NCBI RefSeq assembly: GCF_900890425.1
Contig: NZ_CAAHFG010000001.1
Span: 1,178,001-1,242,000 of the forward strand
Source of the DNA: Pontiella desulfatans
GTDB taxonomy: Bacteria > Verrucomicrobiota > Kiritimatiellia > Kiritimatiellales > Pontiellaceae
Length of the DNA stretch: 64,000 nt
Direction: 5' to 3'
The translations under genes and the position numbers were made by a program. The notes beneath the pieces are model-generated. The model was not told the origin of the DNA. It did no database searches and saw only the letters and a list, made by a program, of their open reading frames with translations. Of this stretch, positions 48,929 to 56,629 are shown piece after piece (within the stretch, counting starts at the first letter, position 1; every line of letters begins with the position of its first letter).

Positions 48929-49819
48929 TTACGCGGCCTGCTGCAGCTCAGCCTGCTGTTCAGCCGCTCTGGCGTCCATGATATAATCGAACGCCTTCTG
49001 CGCTTCGCTGCCGGCCTTGATGAGCATGGAAGGGTCTGACTTCAGCTTCTCCAACCAGCCCCGCAGATAGGCTGCTGAGTTGGTTTCGGTACATAGCAAT
49101 ATTCCGCAGTACCCGCACAGAAACGCCGACCCCATCTCGGCCACCAGCTCCTCCTGCGAGTAGGCATGCGATCCGAAGCCCGTGGGCTCCATGATAGCCT
49201 TTCGCCCTACTCTTGATTCATGGCCGACCGAGTGACAAATTTCATGAAACAGGGCTCCATAAAATTCCGCACCCGACGTGAACCACTCCGGGGAAGGCAT
49301 CGATACACAGTCCATTGACGGGCTATACGATGCCAGCGTCCGGCCATAACCGATGTCGGGTTTGTTGGGCATGTTGGCCACCAACTCTTCAGCGATCTCC
49401 AGCGGCGTATGTTCCCGCGTAGGAATTTCCACTACGGGAACTTTACTCTCCGGAAGGCCCTCACATTGCTCGACATTGAACACCCGGTAATACCGGAGCA
49501 TTGCGTATCCTTTCTGCTTCGGGTCGTCCTCTTTTGCATCCACGATCCGCCAAAACACGACGGGGCAGGATTTCTCGCCCTTCCGGACTTTGCCTCCCAT
49601 CGCCGTGACCTGTTTGAAACTCAGGAAATAAGGGGATGCGTAGCCGAGCATGTGCAGCAGGAATATATTTACCCCTCTGTAGTTATTTCCGGTTACCAGA
49701 TTTCGAGGCATCAGGCTCACCGAGGTCCACGGCTTCTTCCAGGGCAGGGTATTCGTTGCTTCTATCCGCTCGATAAGTCGGGCGGTGATCATTTTATTAA
49801 TCTTCTGATACGCACTCAT
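48929..49819 (-). CDS. ArdC-like antirestriction protein with zinc-metallopeptidase domain
   Basis: A 296-aa protein starting at MSAYQKIN (ATG 49,819, AAGGAG upstream). The N-terminal domain (1-130: PWKKPWTSVSLMPRNLVTG, YRGVNIFLL) is the ssDNA-binding ArdC_N/DUF1738 fold. The C-terminal domain is a zincin with HEICHSVGH and a downstream EELVAEMGSAFLC motif supplying the third ligand. On plasmids, ArdC shields incoming single-stranded DNA from host restriction. Family confident; activity inferred. Confidence 0.88.
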   Translation of the reverse strand: MSAYQKINKMITARLIERIEATNTLPWKKPWTSVSLMPRNLVTGNNYRGVNIFLLHMLGYASPYFLSFKQVTAMGGKVRKGEKSCPVVFWRIVDAKEDDPKQKGYAMLRYYRVFNVEQCEGLPESKVPVVEIPTREHTPLEIAEELVANMPNKPDIGYGRTLASYSPSMDCVSMPSPEWFTSGAEFYGALFHEICHSVGHESRVGRKAIMEPTGFGSHAYSQEELVAEMGSAFLCGYCGILLCTETNSAAYLRGWLEKLKSDPSMLIKAGSEAQKAFDYIMDARAAEQQAELQQAA

Positions 49820-49849
49820 GGGTTGTCTCCTTGGGTTTGGTGTGGGCAC

Positions 49850-49877
49850 AAAAAGACCACCCGGGATTGGGTGGCCT
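49850..49877 (-). terminator. intrinsic terminator
   Basis: Minus strand: AGGCCACCC and GGGTGGTCT pair around AATCCC, then TTTTTG. It ends the clamp-like gene. Confidence 0.75.
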
Positions 49878-49897
49878 CGCTGTCATCTAGTTTGCTG

Positions 49898-50503
49898 CTA
49901 CGCCGCGATCCTGTCTTCCTTCTCCTTCATCGCCTGCATTACACGCTCGGTCTGGATGGCTTCAATCTGCTGGATCCAGTAGTGATCGAGCATCATCGGC
50001 ATGACCACCAGCGTCGTCGTCTCATTCGTTACGAGCACGGGGGACCTTTTCGGATCGATCTTCTGGATATGGAGAGTCACGGCCTCGTCGTCACCGAGCT
50101 CCACCAGCTTCGGATCAACCCAGCACCCGAGTCCGGCGGTGGCCCACAGCACAAACTGCTTGCCGACGCCCTCCAGAGTATAGACGCCAGCGCCGGAGCT
50201 GATGGGAATGACCTGCCGATAACTCGGGAAGATAAGCTCCTCCTGACACTGGGTCAGAAAGACCGTCTTCGCTGTACACGCCTTGATGTCGTAAATACCC
50301 GGTCCGGCTTCGAGGCTGAAGCGGTCACTGCGCATCCGTTTGCCGTCCGTGGCGATGATGGTGATGCCGTCTTCATTATTCTCCACCAGCACCTTGGTGA
50401 TGACGTGACGGGTGGAATCCTTCGAGGCACAGGCGAGCACCGACTTCATGCGGGCAAAGTCGGCGCGGTTATATTTATCGTTATTAAGTTCTATCGTATT
50501 CAT
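49898..50503 (-). CDS. short sliding-clamp (DnaN)-like protein
   Basis: A 201-aa protein from ATG 50,503 (AAGGAG upstream). Residues 10-60 resemble a beta-clamp domain (ARMKSVLACASKDSTRHVIT, DGITIIATDGKRMR), and TTLVVMPMML copies the VVMPM end of bacterial DnaN. A helical tail follows. Bacterial clamps have three domains and about 370 aa, so this is a reduced version. It may help element replication with the primase and helicase genes, or bind clamp partners. Assignment rests on these two motifs. Confidence 0.6.
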   Translation of the reverse strand: MNTIELNNDKYNRADFARMKSVLACASKDSTRHVITKVLVENNEDGITIIATDGKRMRSDRFSLEAGPGIYDIKACTAKTVFLTQCQEELIFPSYRQVIPISSGAGVYTLEGVGKQFVLWATAGLGCWVDPKLVELGDDEAVTLHIQKIDPKRSPVLVTNETTTLVVMPMMLDHYWIQQIEAIQTERVMQAMKEKEDRIAA

Positions 50504-50534
50504 CGTTGCTTCTCCTTGGGGTTTAAACTGCGGA

Positions 50535-50562
50535 AAGCCGCCTCCCGGATTGGAGGCGGCCT
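50535..50562 (-). terminator. hairpin, possible terminator
   Basis: Minus strand: GGCCGCCTCC and GGAGGCGGCT pair around AATCCG; the following T run is short (TTT). Confidence 0.5.
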
Positions 50563-50612
50563 CTTCTTCGCGCTTCCTGCGAGCGCCTGGCGGTGCATAG
50601 GCCTGATGTGTT

Positions 50613-50745
50613 CGCAACTGTCATAACGGTCACGATTTCGCGTTCGGTATCTTGCGCCAGTTGGAACTGTTTGGATCATGTTTGCAACTGCACCAACTGT
50701 CGGGAGACGGGCATGCCGCACTTCCGCCAGTTGGAACAGTTGATG
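50613..50745. repeat. cluster of CAACTG/CAGTTG boxes
   Basis: Six exact CAACTG or CAGTTG hexamers (50,615; 50,658; 50,685; 50,694; 50,728; 50,737) stand in 130 bases. They include two direct copies of CGCCAGTTGGAAC 70 bp apart. No gene explains it; an operator or iteron-like site is possible. Confidence 0.5.
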
Positions 50746-50749
50746 TATA

Positions 50750-50965
50750 TCAGGGACCTGCACCGGCCAGCTGCCGGTCATACTCCTGCTCCGCATCAAC
50801 CTTTTTCCACTGCCAGCCATATACGGCGTTCACGATGCTGATCTGGGTGTCCACATCCGGTCCGTCCTCGTAGACGTAGGCCCGGGTGATGCGGTCCACC
50901 AACTCCGTTTCCTTGCCTCCGCCAACATACATGCCGTCTGCGGTCTTAATGACTACTTTGCTCAT
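50750..50965 (-). CDS. small hypothetical protein
   Basis: A 71-aa protein behind AGGAGG. DGMYVGGGKETELVDRITRA and ISIVNAVYGWQWKKVDAEQE are the notable parts; no family recognised. It lies 12 bases after the RadC gene and is presumably co-transcribed. Confidence 0.6.
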   Translation of the reverse strand: MSKVVIKTADGMYVGGGKETELVDRITRAYVYEDGPDVDTQISIVNAVYGWQWKKVDAEQEYDRQLAGAGP

Positions 50966-50977
50966 TCGACTTCCTCC

Positions 50978-51409
50978 TTATCCGAAATTGCACAACCCAG
51001 CTTCTCGTAGACTCAAGGCTGTATTTCCGATAATTACGTGATCTAGAATTTTAATGCCCATGATCTCGCCAGCTGCGATGAGCTGTCTTGTAATTTTCAG
51101 GTCTTCGCAAGAAGGAGAAGGACTTCCGCTGGGGTGGTTATGCGCCAGTATGGTGTACGATGCTCCGCTTTGAATGAGCGGCCGGAACACCTCACGAGGA
51201 TGGACCAGCGCCGATGATACGGTGCCCAATGAAACCAGATGTTTCTCGATCACCCGGTTCTTAGCATTCAACGCAATAACCACAAACGCTTCTTGTGCAG
51301 CCGACTTCAGCTCACTCAAATACGCTTCAACATGTTCCGGTGACGTCAGCAAAGTTCCGTCGTAAGCAGCCTCTTTTACCGCCAGATCTGTATGTAATTG
51401 AAGTACCAT
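50978..51409 (-). CDS. radC: RadC-like JAB-domain protein
   Basis: A 143-aa protein that is only the JAB/MPN metal domain of RadC, lacking the N-terminal helix-hairpin-helix of the chromosomal form. The JAMM ligands are seen as ILAHNHPSGSPSPSCED, with VIIGN toward the end. I prefer ATG 51,409 (GGAGAA eight bases upstream) to ATG 51,415. Short RadC proteins are frequent on plasmids and genomic islands next to antirestriction genes. The biochemical role is unsettled. Confidence 0.9.
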   Translation of the reverse strand: MVLQLHTDLAVKEAAYDGTLLTSPEHVEAYLSELKSAAQEAFVVIALNAKNRVIEKHLVSLGTVSSALVHPREVFRPLIQSGASYTILAHNHPSGSPSPSCEDLKITRQLIAAGEIMGIKILDHVIIGNTALSLREAGLCNFG

Positions 51410-51441
51410 TTTCATTTCTCCATTTTGTTGTGGTTTAAACT

Positions 51442-51473
51442 AAAAACCCGCTGTGCCGGGATGGCGCGACGGG
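51442..51473 (-). terminator. hairpin, possible terminator
   Basis: Imperfect stem on the minus strand between CCCGTCGCGCC and GGCACAGCGGG, followed by TTTTTAG. It lies after the nuclease gene. Confidence 0.45.
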
Positions 51474-51500
51474 GTGGGGGTGGTTGATGCAGGGTGTGGA

Positions 51501-52331
51501 TCAGGCGGCCTGGGCGATGGAATATTCCCCGTTGCACCAGCTCTTACACGCCCCGGCAAAGGGGCAGTCATTGCATGCGAACGAATCCAGACTCGGGTAA
51601 AACAACTCCTGCTCCACGATCTGATCCGCCTTCGCCGCCAGCGCACCCAACAGGTTCCAGTCCTCCCGGGTACGGGAGGTGGAGTGGGATTCGAAAATCG
51701 GGGTCTTGTTTTTTACCGCTATATCGAATCTCACCACTGGGTTGGTATTGTGAATGAGGTCATAGGCATACGAGTACGCCAGGGCTTGTGCCGATTTGTC
51801 AGCCTTTGCCTTTGGCCAACGGGTGGCGCTGGTTTTCCAATCCACAACGATCGGAGCGCCAGCCTTTTCAACGACAAGGTCAAACTCGCCAATCAGCGGC
51901 TTGGAAAGAAAACGGCCCTCGTGACTGATCGGCACGCAGAACGCCTCCGACACCTCCAGCACTTTTTCTGATGGGTCGATATTGTTCCATGCCACCTTGA
52001 TGAGTCCGCGACCCTGTTCCTCAACCCCGGCGGCATCGAGCTTGCCATACTTGATTGGCGGGTCCTCCTTCGAGGCTGCTCGCCAGTCCTGCGTATACAG
52101 CTCCAATGCCTCGTCCAGCGTCAGTGGCATCTCGAGCTTCCGGGCTAGGAACACTTGATCGAGGGTACGATGGTATACCGACCCCGCCACTAGGTTCACG
52201 CTGGTGTGGGACGGGGGGAGTTTCTCGATCTTCTGAAACCACCAATTCAGGCTGCAAATGTTGAGTAACGAGTTCAGTGAGCTGAAGCTCCAATGTGGCC
52301 GCTTGCGCAGTTCGTTTAATGTCATCTTCAT
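51501..52331 (-). CDS. PD-(D/E)XK nuclease, Cas4/RecB-like
   Basis: A 276-aa protein of the RecB/Cas4 nuclease fold (PDDEXK_1). The core is visible as Glu in GSVYHRTLDQ, GEFDLVVEK (first Asp) and IVVDWKTSATRW (Asp-x-Lys), followed by QALAYSYAYD. A C-terminal CNDCPFAGACKSWC cluster matches the iron-sulfur or zinc cysteines of this family. No cas genes are near. The likely role is DNA end processing or recombination for the element. The start has GGAGAAAG upstream. Confidence 0.87.
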   Translation of the reverse strand: MKMTLNELRKRPHWSFSSLNSLLNICSLNWWFQKIEKLPPSHTSVNLVAGSVYHRTLDQVFLARKLEMPLTLDEALELYTQDWRAASKEDPPIKYGKLDAAGVEEQGRGLIKVAWNNIDPSEKVLEVSEAFCVPISHEGRFLSKPLIGEFDLVVEKAGAPIVVDWKTSATRWPKAKADKSAQALAYSYAYDLIHNTNPVVRFDIAVKNKTPIFESHSTSRTREDWNLLGALAAKADQIVEQELFYPSLDSFACNDCPFAGACKSWCNGEYSIAQAA

Positions 52332-52350
52332 GTACTTTCTCCGTTAAATG

Positions 52351-52383
52351 AAAAAGCCCCGCCGCTCATATGAGCGACGGGGC
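52351..52383 (-). terminator. intrinsic terminator
   Basis: Minus strand: GCCCCGTCGCTCATATGAGC pairs with the following GGCGGGGC around ATAT, then TTTTTC. It ends the gene at 52,406. Confidence 0.82.
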
Positions 52384-52405
52384 CGGGTGTTTGGGGTGGG
52401 GGAAG

Positions 52406-52816
52406 TCAGGCTGCCCGCTGATATTCATCAATCAGGCGGCTGCAATTTTTGCGGTCGAGATCATAGATCGAGTCCACGCCGAACCGCGTCTTAACATCGA
52501 CGTTCAGCTGCATGAGCGTCACGTTTCTGGCTTTCGCGAGGTCGAGCAGATAGCCCACCTGGCGGTTACTGGCCTTGCCCTCTGCCGGGGCAGGTAGGTG
52601 CTGTGGTTCGGGTTGCCCTGCTGATGCGGTATTCTTTGCCAGTTCTGCTTCCACGGAGTCACGGACCAGGCGGAAGGTGTTGGCAATCTTCTCTTTCAAC
52701 TCGGACTCCGTGAGCCCCGCCGGGAGCTCCAACTCCACGGATGCCATGAAGCTTTTGGAGCTAAATTCGACCTCAGCCGGCACCTTTTTTTGAAACGAAG
52801 CGTTTAGACGTAGCAC
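52406..52816 (-). CDS. hypothetical protein, element replication region
   Basis: A 136-aa protein with GTG start 52,816 chosen because AGGAGG lies seven bases upstream. The N-terminal part (FMASVELELPAGLTESELK) is followed by a proline-rich linker, and the C-terminal part SNRQVGYLLDLAKARNVTL looks like the small helical domain found in phage and plasmid accessory DNA proteins. No enzyme motif. It could assist the adjacent nuclease. Confidence 0.62.
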   Translation of the reverse strand: MLRLNASFQKKVPAEVEFSSKSFMASVELELPAGLTESELKEKIANTFRLVRDSVEAELAKNTASAGQPEPQHLPAPAEGKASNRQVGYLLDLAKARNVTLMQLNVDVKTRFGVDSIYDLDRKNCSRLIDEYQRAA

Positions 52817-53301
52817 TGGAAACCTCCTTATGGTTTTGGGTGAATAAAGAAACGCCGCGGAAGCAAGTGCCGGGGCGAGTTGGATGAAGAATAGGCTGAC
52901 CTTTCCTTCAATTATTAATAACACGCTGAGGCACGTTTTTCACCCATTTCACTCTTCTGCCGTTGTTAACAGCTGTATAGGGCCCATTGGCACCGCCGCG
53001 TATGAAGGTGGTGCCCTACATGGCGACGGAGGTGTTTCACTGATTACAAAGTCGGCTCGGGGTATCGGTTCATTTGTTCATGTCGCATAAGCAAAACTAC
53101 GCATTTGGGACAAAAGGTTCTTCTTTTGCTATGCCGCGTAAGTGATGCCTTTATTATCAACGGTTGCGTGGTTCTGAATTCAGCGTGCTGAGCGGTAGTA
53201 GCGATATTTGGGGCTAAATAAATTTGGCATATGCCGACTGGATTTGCGTAACTGCCATTTTATCAGGACTATACATATGCAAAATCGCAAGTAGGAGGTC
53301 G
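52817..53301. other. 485-base non-coding stretch
   Basis: No credible gene. It holds the ribosome site and presumed promoter of the 52,406 gene at its left. An imperfect inverted repeat (GCATAAGCAAAA at 53,085 and TTTTGCTATGC at 53,124) lies in the middle. The rest is AT-richer than its neighbours and shows nothing I can name. Confidence 0.5.
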
Positions 53302-54411
53302 TTAATCTATAAGATTTCCGGCGGCATCCCGTTTTAAACACCCTGGATTATCGGGGTCGGCGCCTATAGGCAACTCAAACTCCCTTTTGACGCGCCATGT
53401 AGCAGGCGGGGCTCGGAATCGGTTAAACGCGAATAGCGTATCACGCACGATATCGCCGTCAGGATGTAGAACACCCGGCAGCTGAGCCATGTGCGTATTG
53501 AGCCAGTTGATGAAGAACGGCGCCAGCTGCATGATATCAAGCCTCCATAGAAGCCGGTAATAGCTATGGTATTTCGGCAGATCGAATGTGCTGCCGTCTT
53601 TGCTGAAGGGCAGTCCTAGCAGCTGAGCCTGGTTGCAGGATATGCGTTTAGAAAACTTAACAATCCCATTGATGCTCGTACTCCCGGAAATCAATGCAAG
53701 CAGCGTGATCGCCAGTAAAGTATCCAGAGGATAGTGACTATTGTTTTCGCGCGGATCATGCACTTCTTTGAAGGCGGCTGAAAATGAGGACAACAGCTCA
53801 TCCTTAATGGGAAGCAAGCCATCGACGTATGGTGAGGTTCCGCCGGTATAGGCTTTGTCGAGGTGCTTGGCCGTGATGATGGCCCTCGCATCGGGAACCA
53901 GTTCCTTGAGCCAATGGCTGGCCGCCGCCCGGGGATTCTTGTCCGTTGTCCGTGTCCAGCCGGTTTCTTTAAAGTAGCCGGCGAATCCGCTGCTTGCCTC
54001 AAGATGCGTGTCCGCTAGCAGCGGAGCATATCCAAAATAGTCGACCCAGTCAGGTTGCAGAGATAGTAGCGCCGCATTGAGCGCGATGCTTCCGTAGTTG
54101 GGTTGGTCTGGCGAATGATGCATCGGCTGGAAACCGAGGCATTCAATCACGAGAGGAAGTCGTTCTGCCTGTTGTGAAATATGCCAGCCCAAAAAGCGGT
54201 TTCTCGGATACGAGAAGTGCCTACCTCTTCGCCAGAGGAATGCCCCCAGCCAGAAGTGTTTTTGGTAGAGAACGATCTGACCTAGATCATAGCCGTCGAC
54301 CTGCGACTCAAGGCAATCATACCACGGACCCATGTATGCCTTTGCGGTTTCAGCGAATTTGTCGCTGGTTGCGGCGTACACGTAGATTTCATTCGGATTG
54401 ATGTTCGTCAT
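53302..54411 (-). CDS. DUF4338 (DruA-like) plus transposase-associated domain, no DDE domain
   Basis: A 369-aa protein from ATG 54,411 (AAGGAGAA upstream). Residues 20-200 follow the DUF4338/DruA pattern: FLGWHISQQAERLPLVIE, NYGSIALNAALLSLQPDW, YFGYAPLLADTH and the GYFKETGWTRT loop. Residues 235-330 match the domain that precedes the catalytic part of ISAs1/H-repeat transposases (NSHYPLDTLLAITLLALISG). The DDE catalytic domain that should follow is absent; the protein ends after a short tail. A domesticated transposase derivative or defence protein is possible. First recognised by pattern only. Confidence 0.65.
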   Translation of the reverse strand: MTNINPNEIYVYAATSDKFAETAKAYMGPWYDCLESQVDGYDLGQIVLYQKHFWLGAFLWRRGRHFSYPRNRFLGWHISQQAERLPLVIECLGFQPMHHSPDQPNYGSIALNAALLSLQPDWVDYFGYAPLLADTHLEASSGFAGYFKETGWTRTTDKNPRAAASHWLKELVPDARAIITAKHLDKAYTGGTSPYVDGLLPIKDELLSSFSAAFKEVHDPRENNSHYPLDTLLAITLLALISGSTSINGIVKFSKRISCNQAQLLGLPFSKDGSTFDLPKYHSYYRLLWRLDIMQLAPFFINWLNTHMAQLPGVLHPDGDIVRDTLFAFNRFRAPPATWRVKREFELPIGADPDNPGCLKRDAAGNLID

Positions 54412-54520
54412 TTTCGTTCTCCTTCGAGTGGTGTGCAGATAACTTCGGTAACTTTTTGAATCCGCTTCATTTCGTTGTCCTTGTTTGGTTGTGTGAATCC
54501 TGATCCGGCTGCCTAAGGGA

Positions 54521-55102
54521 TTAAGAGTCTGTGTCATGCAAACTCTTTACCCATCGCGTTACGTGGTCGTTTCCCCCCAGCGCCTTGCTCCAGCCCATTT
54601 TCTCGAGGTACGGGGCTTCTGAGTCGGATGTTTTTAGATAAGCTTCGGTGGCCACAGGATGGACTCCAAAGCATCCAAGCCAGTGTTCCGGTAGCATCCG
54701 CATGACAGCGAATAGTACGATGGGGCCCCAGCTCAAACCAGCGACATGGGAAGGCTTTGGCAAGATCATCTGAATCTGGGCAATCTTGTCGAGGTCTTTG
54801 AGTTCTACGCTGGTCCACTCGTTCCAATGGGCAAATAATTTGTTTGGAATACCCCAGTCCACTGTGCCAATCCATTGATTCTGGAAGAGGACCACCTGCC
54901 GCATCTCTTTGTCTTGCGCCGTTTCGATGGAGAGCCTGTAGTGCTTGTGCCCAATCGCGTTATCCAATAGCGCGTAATTTTCACTGCGAGCCGCCAGCAC
55001 TTCTAAATCATCGATATAGATTCGCTCATTCGTTCTGTCAACGGTTCGGGCGAGTTGCTTTGCCTCAGCGCATGTCAGAATTTGGTACTTACGCTTACTC
55101 AT
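54521..55102 (-). CDS. DUF4338-like protein
   Basis: A 193-aa protein (AAGGAGAA before the ATG). Residues 50-190 resemble the DUF4338 part of its downstream neighbour: RQVVLFQNQWIGTVDWG parallels GQIVLYQKHFWLGAFLW, and LPEHWLGCFGVHPVATEAYL parallels LQPDWVDYFGYAPLLADTHL. MGWSKALGG stands at the place of the GWTRT loop. It lacks the transposase-associated domain. Likely a second half or partner of the same system. Confidence 0.6.
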   Translation of the reverse strand: MSKRKYQILTCAEAKQLARTVDRTNERIYIDDLEVLAARSENYALLDNAIGHKHYRLSIETAQDKEMRQVVLFQNQWIGTVDWGIPNKLFAHWNEWTSVELKDLDKIAQIQMILPKPSHVAGLSWGPIVLFAVMRMLPEHWLGCFGVHPVATEAYLKTSDSEAPYLEKMGWSKALGGNDHVTRWVKSLHDTDS

Positions 55103-55279
55103 CGTATATTTCTCCTTATCTTCATTCGATATGTATCATCTGTCATTATGTATCTTCGTTTCCTTCGTGTGTTTCTCTTAATACGATACGGCCTCGCATG
55201 AGACTCGTTCGTTCCGCCGGGGGAAGCGATGACGCCGAATGCAACGGCGCCATCACCCCGCCTTTGGGGCCGTTCCGAT

Positions 55280-56416
55280 TTATCTCTGCGCCGCCGCTAC
55301 GTTAGGTTCCGGCTGGAATATGAGTCTAAAGCCCTCGAGCACCTTGGATACAAATGGTTTGTCGGGTGCCATATGTTCGGGCAGCTCGTCCTTGTGTATC
55401 TTTAGCCATTTCTCCAGAGTCTCGGTGACTACATCCATATCGAAGAACTGATGCAACTCAGTGTAGGTCGCCGGGTCGTTATGCCAGAGATCGCCACCAG
55501 TGGCCGAATTGGGCAGCCCCAGTGCATAGGCCTGAAACGCGTTGAGACTCTGGCCGAACTCCACGACCGCCTGGATGTTTCGCGCTCCGAGCAGCGCCGC
55601 CAAGAACGAGATGGTCAATACGGCTGGCAATCTCGCCCGAAGCTCACTCTTCATTGAATCCGCCCCCTGATTACTTAGGGCATCCCTCAGAGTGATTACG
55701 AGGTGGCCGGGGACGGGAAGATGCTCCATTTTCCGATAGTATGAATGGTGGAAGCCACGAAAGGATGACGTATCGCAGGTTACTTCGGTGCTCGGTCCGT
55801 TGTCATTAGAGCGCAGGCTGATGCGTAGGTCTCCTGAGATTTCTGCCACCCCGTCCACCATGATGTTTCCACTGATATAAGCGTTTCCGTGAATGGTCGC
55901 GCAATCCGACACCTGCGTGTGGTCCCATACTTTGGCGTTTTCAAAGATCCTCGCAAACCCGCTGATTTCCGCATGGTCGGAGACGCGCGCCCTCCCAAAG
56001 ACTCGTGCCGCTCCATTGATTTTTGCGTCGCCGTAGACCGATGCATCCCCGTATACCTTAGCCGCACCGCTAATTTCCACATTGCCGTAGATCTGGGCAT
56101 TTTCATAGACTCGCGTTTTGCCGGAAATCTTCGCGCTAGCTGACACCTTGGCGCGGTCGCAGACCGTCGCATCGCCCTCCACTCGGGCATTCCCCAGAAC
56201 CCTTGCTCGGCCGTAAACTGCGGCGTTGTCCGCCACCCAGGCTCTTCCCCGCGGGGAGAGATTGCGCGTTTCCTCGAGCCAACCGCCTCGATCCCCCGAC
56301 TGAACATCGCCGAAATCAGAGGTCGCCTGTACTCGGTGAAGAGTGACGCCATCGATTTCTTTGGTCTGACTGGTCAGCGTGAATTTCTCGTTTTTTATTT
56401 TCTTTGTCTTTTTCAT
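55280..56416 (-). CDS. hexapeptide beta-helix plus transposase-associated domain
   Basis: A 378-aa protein. Residues 10-60 match the start of a prophage family of polymer-forming hexapeptide proteins (EIDGVTLHRVQATSDFGDVQSG). Residues 60-200 are about twenty left-handed beta-helix turns (VYGDASVYGDAKINGAARVF). Residues 245-345 resemble the ISAs1/H-repeat associated domain of the gene at 53,302 (RLPAVLTISFLAALLGARNI). No catalytic DDE residues. This combination is unusual. ATG 56,416 has AGGAA upstream. Confidence 0.65.
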   Translation of the reverse strand: MKKTKKIKNEKFTLTSQTKEIDGVTLHRVQATSDFGDVQSGDRGGWLEETRNLSPRGRAWVADNAAVYGRARVLGNARVEGDATVCDRAKVSASAKISGKTRVYENAQIYGNVEISGAAKVYGDASVYGDAKINGAARVFGRARVSDHAEISGFARIFENAKVWDHTQVSDCATIHGNAYISGNIMVDGVAEISGDLRISLRSNDNGPSTEVTCDTSSFRGFHHSYYRKMEHLPVPGHLVITLRDALSNQGADSMKSELRARLPAVLTISFLAALLGARNIQAVVEFGQSLNAFQAYALGLPNSATGGDLWHNDPATYTELHQFFDMDVVTETLEKWLKIHKDELPEHMAPDKPFVSKVLEGFRLIFQPEPNVAAAQR

Positions 56417-56452
56417 GTTATTCCTGCTCTTCACGGGGATGTCCCCGTTTTC

Positions 56453-56629
56453 TTATTTGTCTTCAATGAGGCATGACGCCTCGTTGTTTGCTCCATAGGG
56501 GAGGGCTATGTCGGCACCACGCCCTTTCTCGTCCATCGCGAGGACCGTGTCCGGCGCGTCGTCGACTTTACATTCTGAGACTGGATCTCGGCGGGAGACC
56601 TGAATCTGGTACCTGGAATCATTGTTCAT
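56453..56629 (-). CDS. small hypothetical protein
   Basis: A 58-aa protein whose ATG (56,629) lies inside the end of the primase-like gene, so it would be made by coupled translation. Sequence SRYQIQVSRRDPVSECKVDD has no recognised family. It is short enough to be doubtful. Confidence 0.4.
   Translation of the reverse strand: MNNDSRYQIQVSRRDPVSECKVDDAPDTVLAMDEKGRGADIALPYGANNEASCLIEDK

Noticed and set aside
51501-52331. Cas4 of a CRISPR system
   Set aside because: The fold and cysteines fit, but no other cas gene or repeat array is in the window, so it is called a general PD-(D/E)XK nuclease.
55830-56230. Short repeated DNA resembling a CRISPR or satellite array
   Set aside because: The repetition comes from the hexapeptide turns of the encoded protein; units vary and keep the reading frame. 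No spacers, no cas genes.
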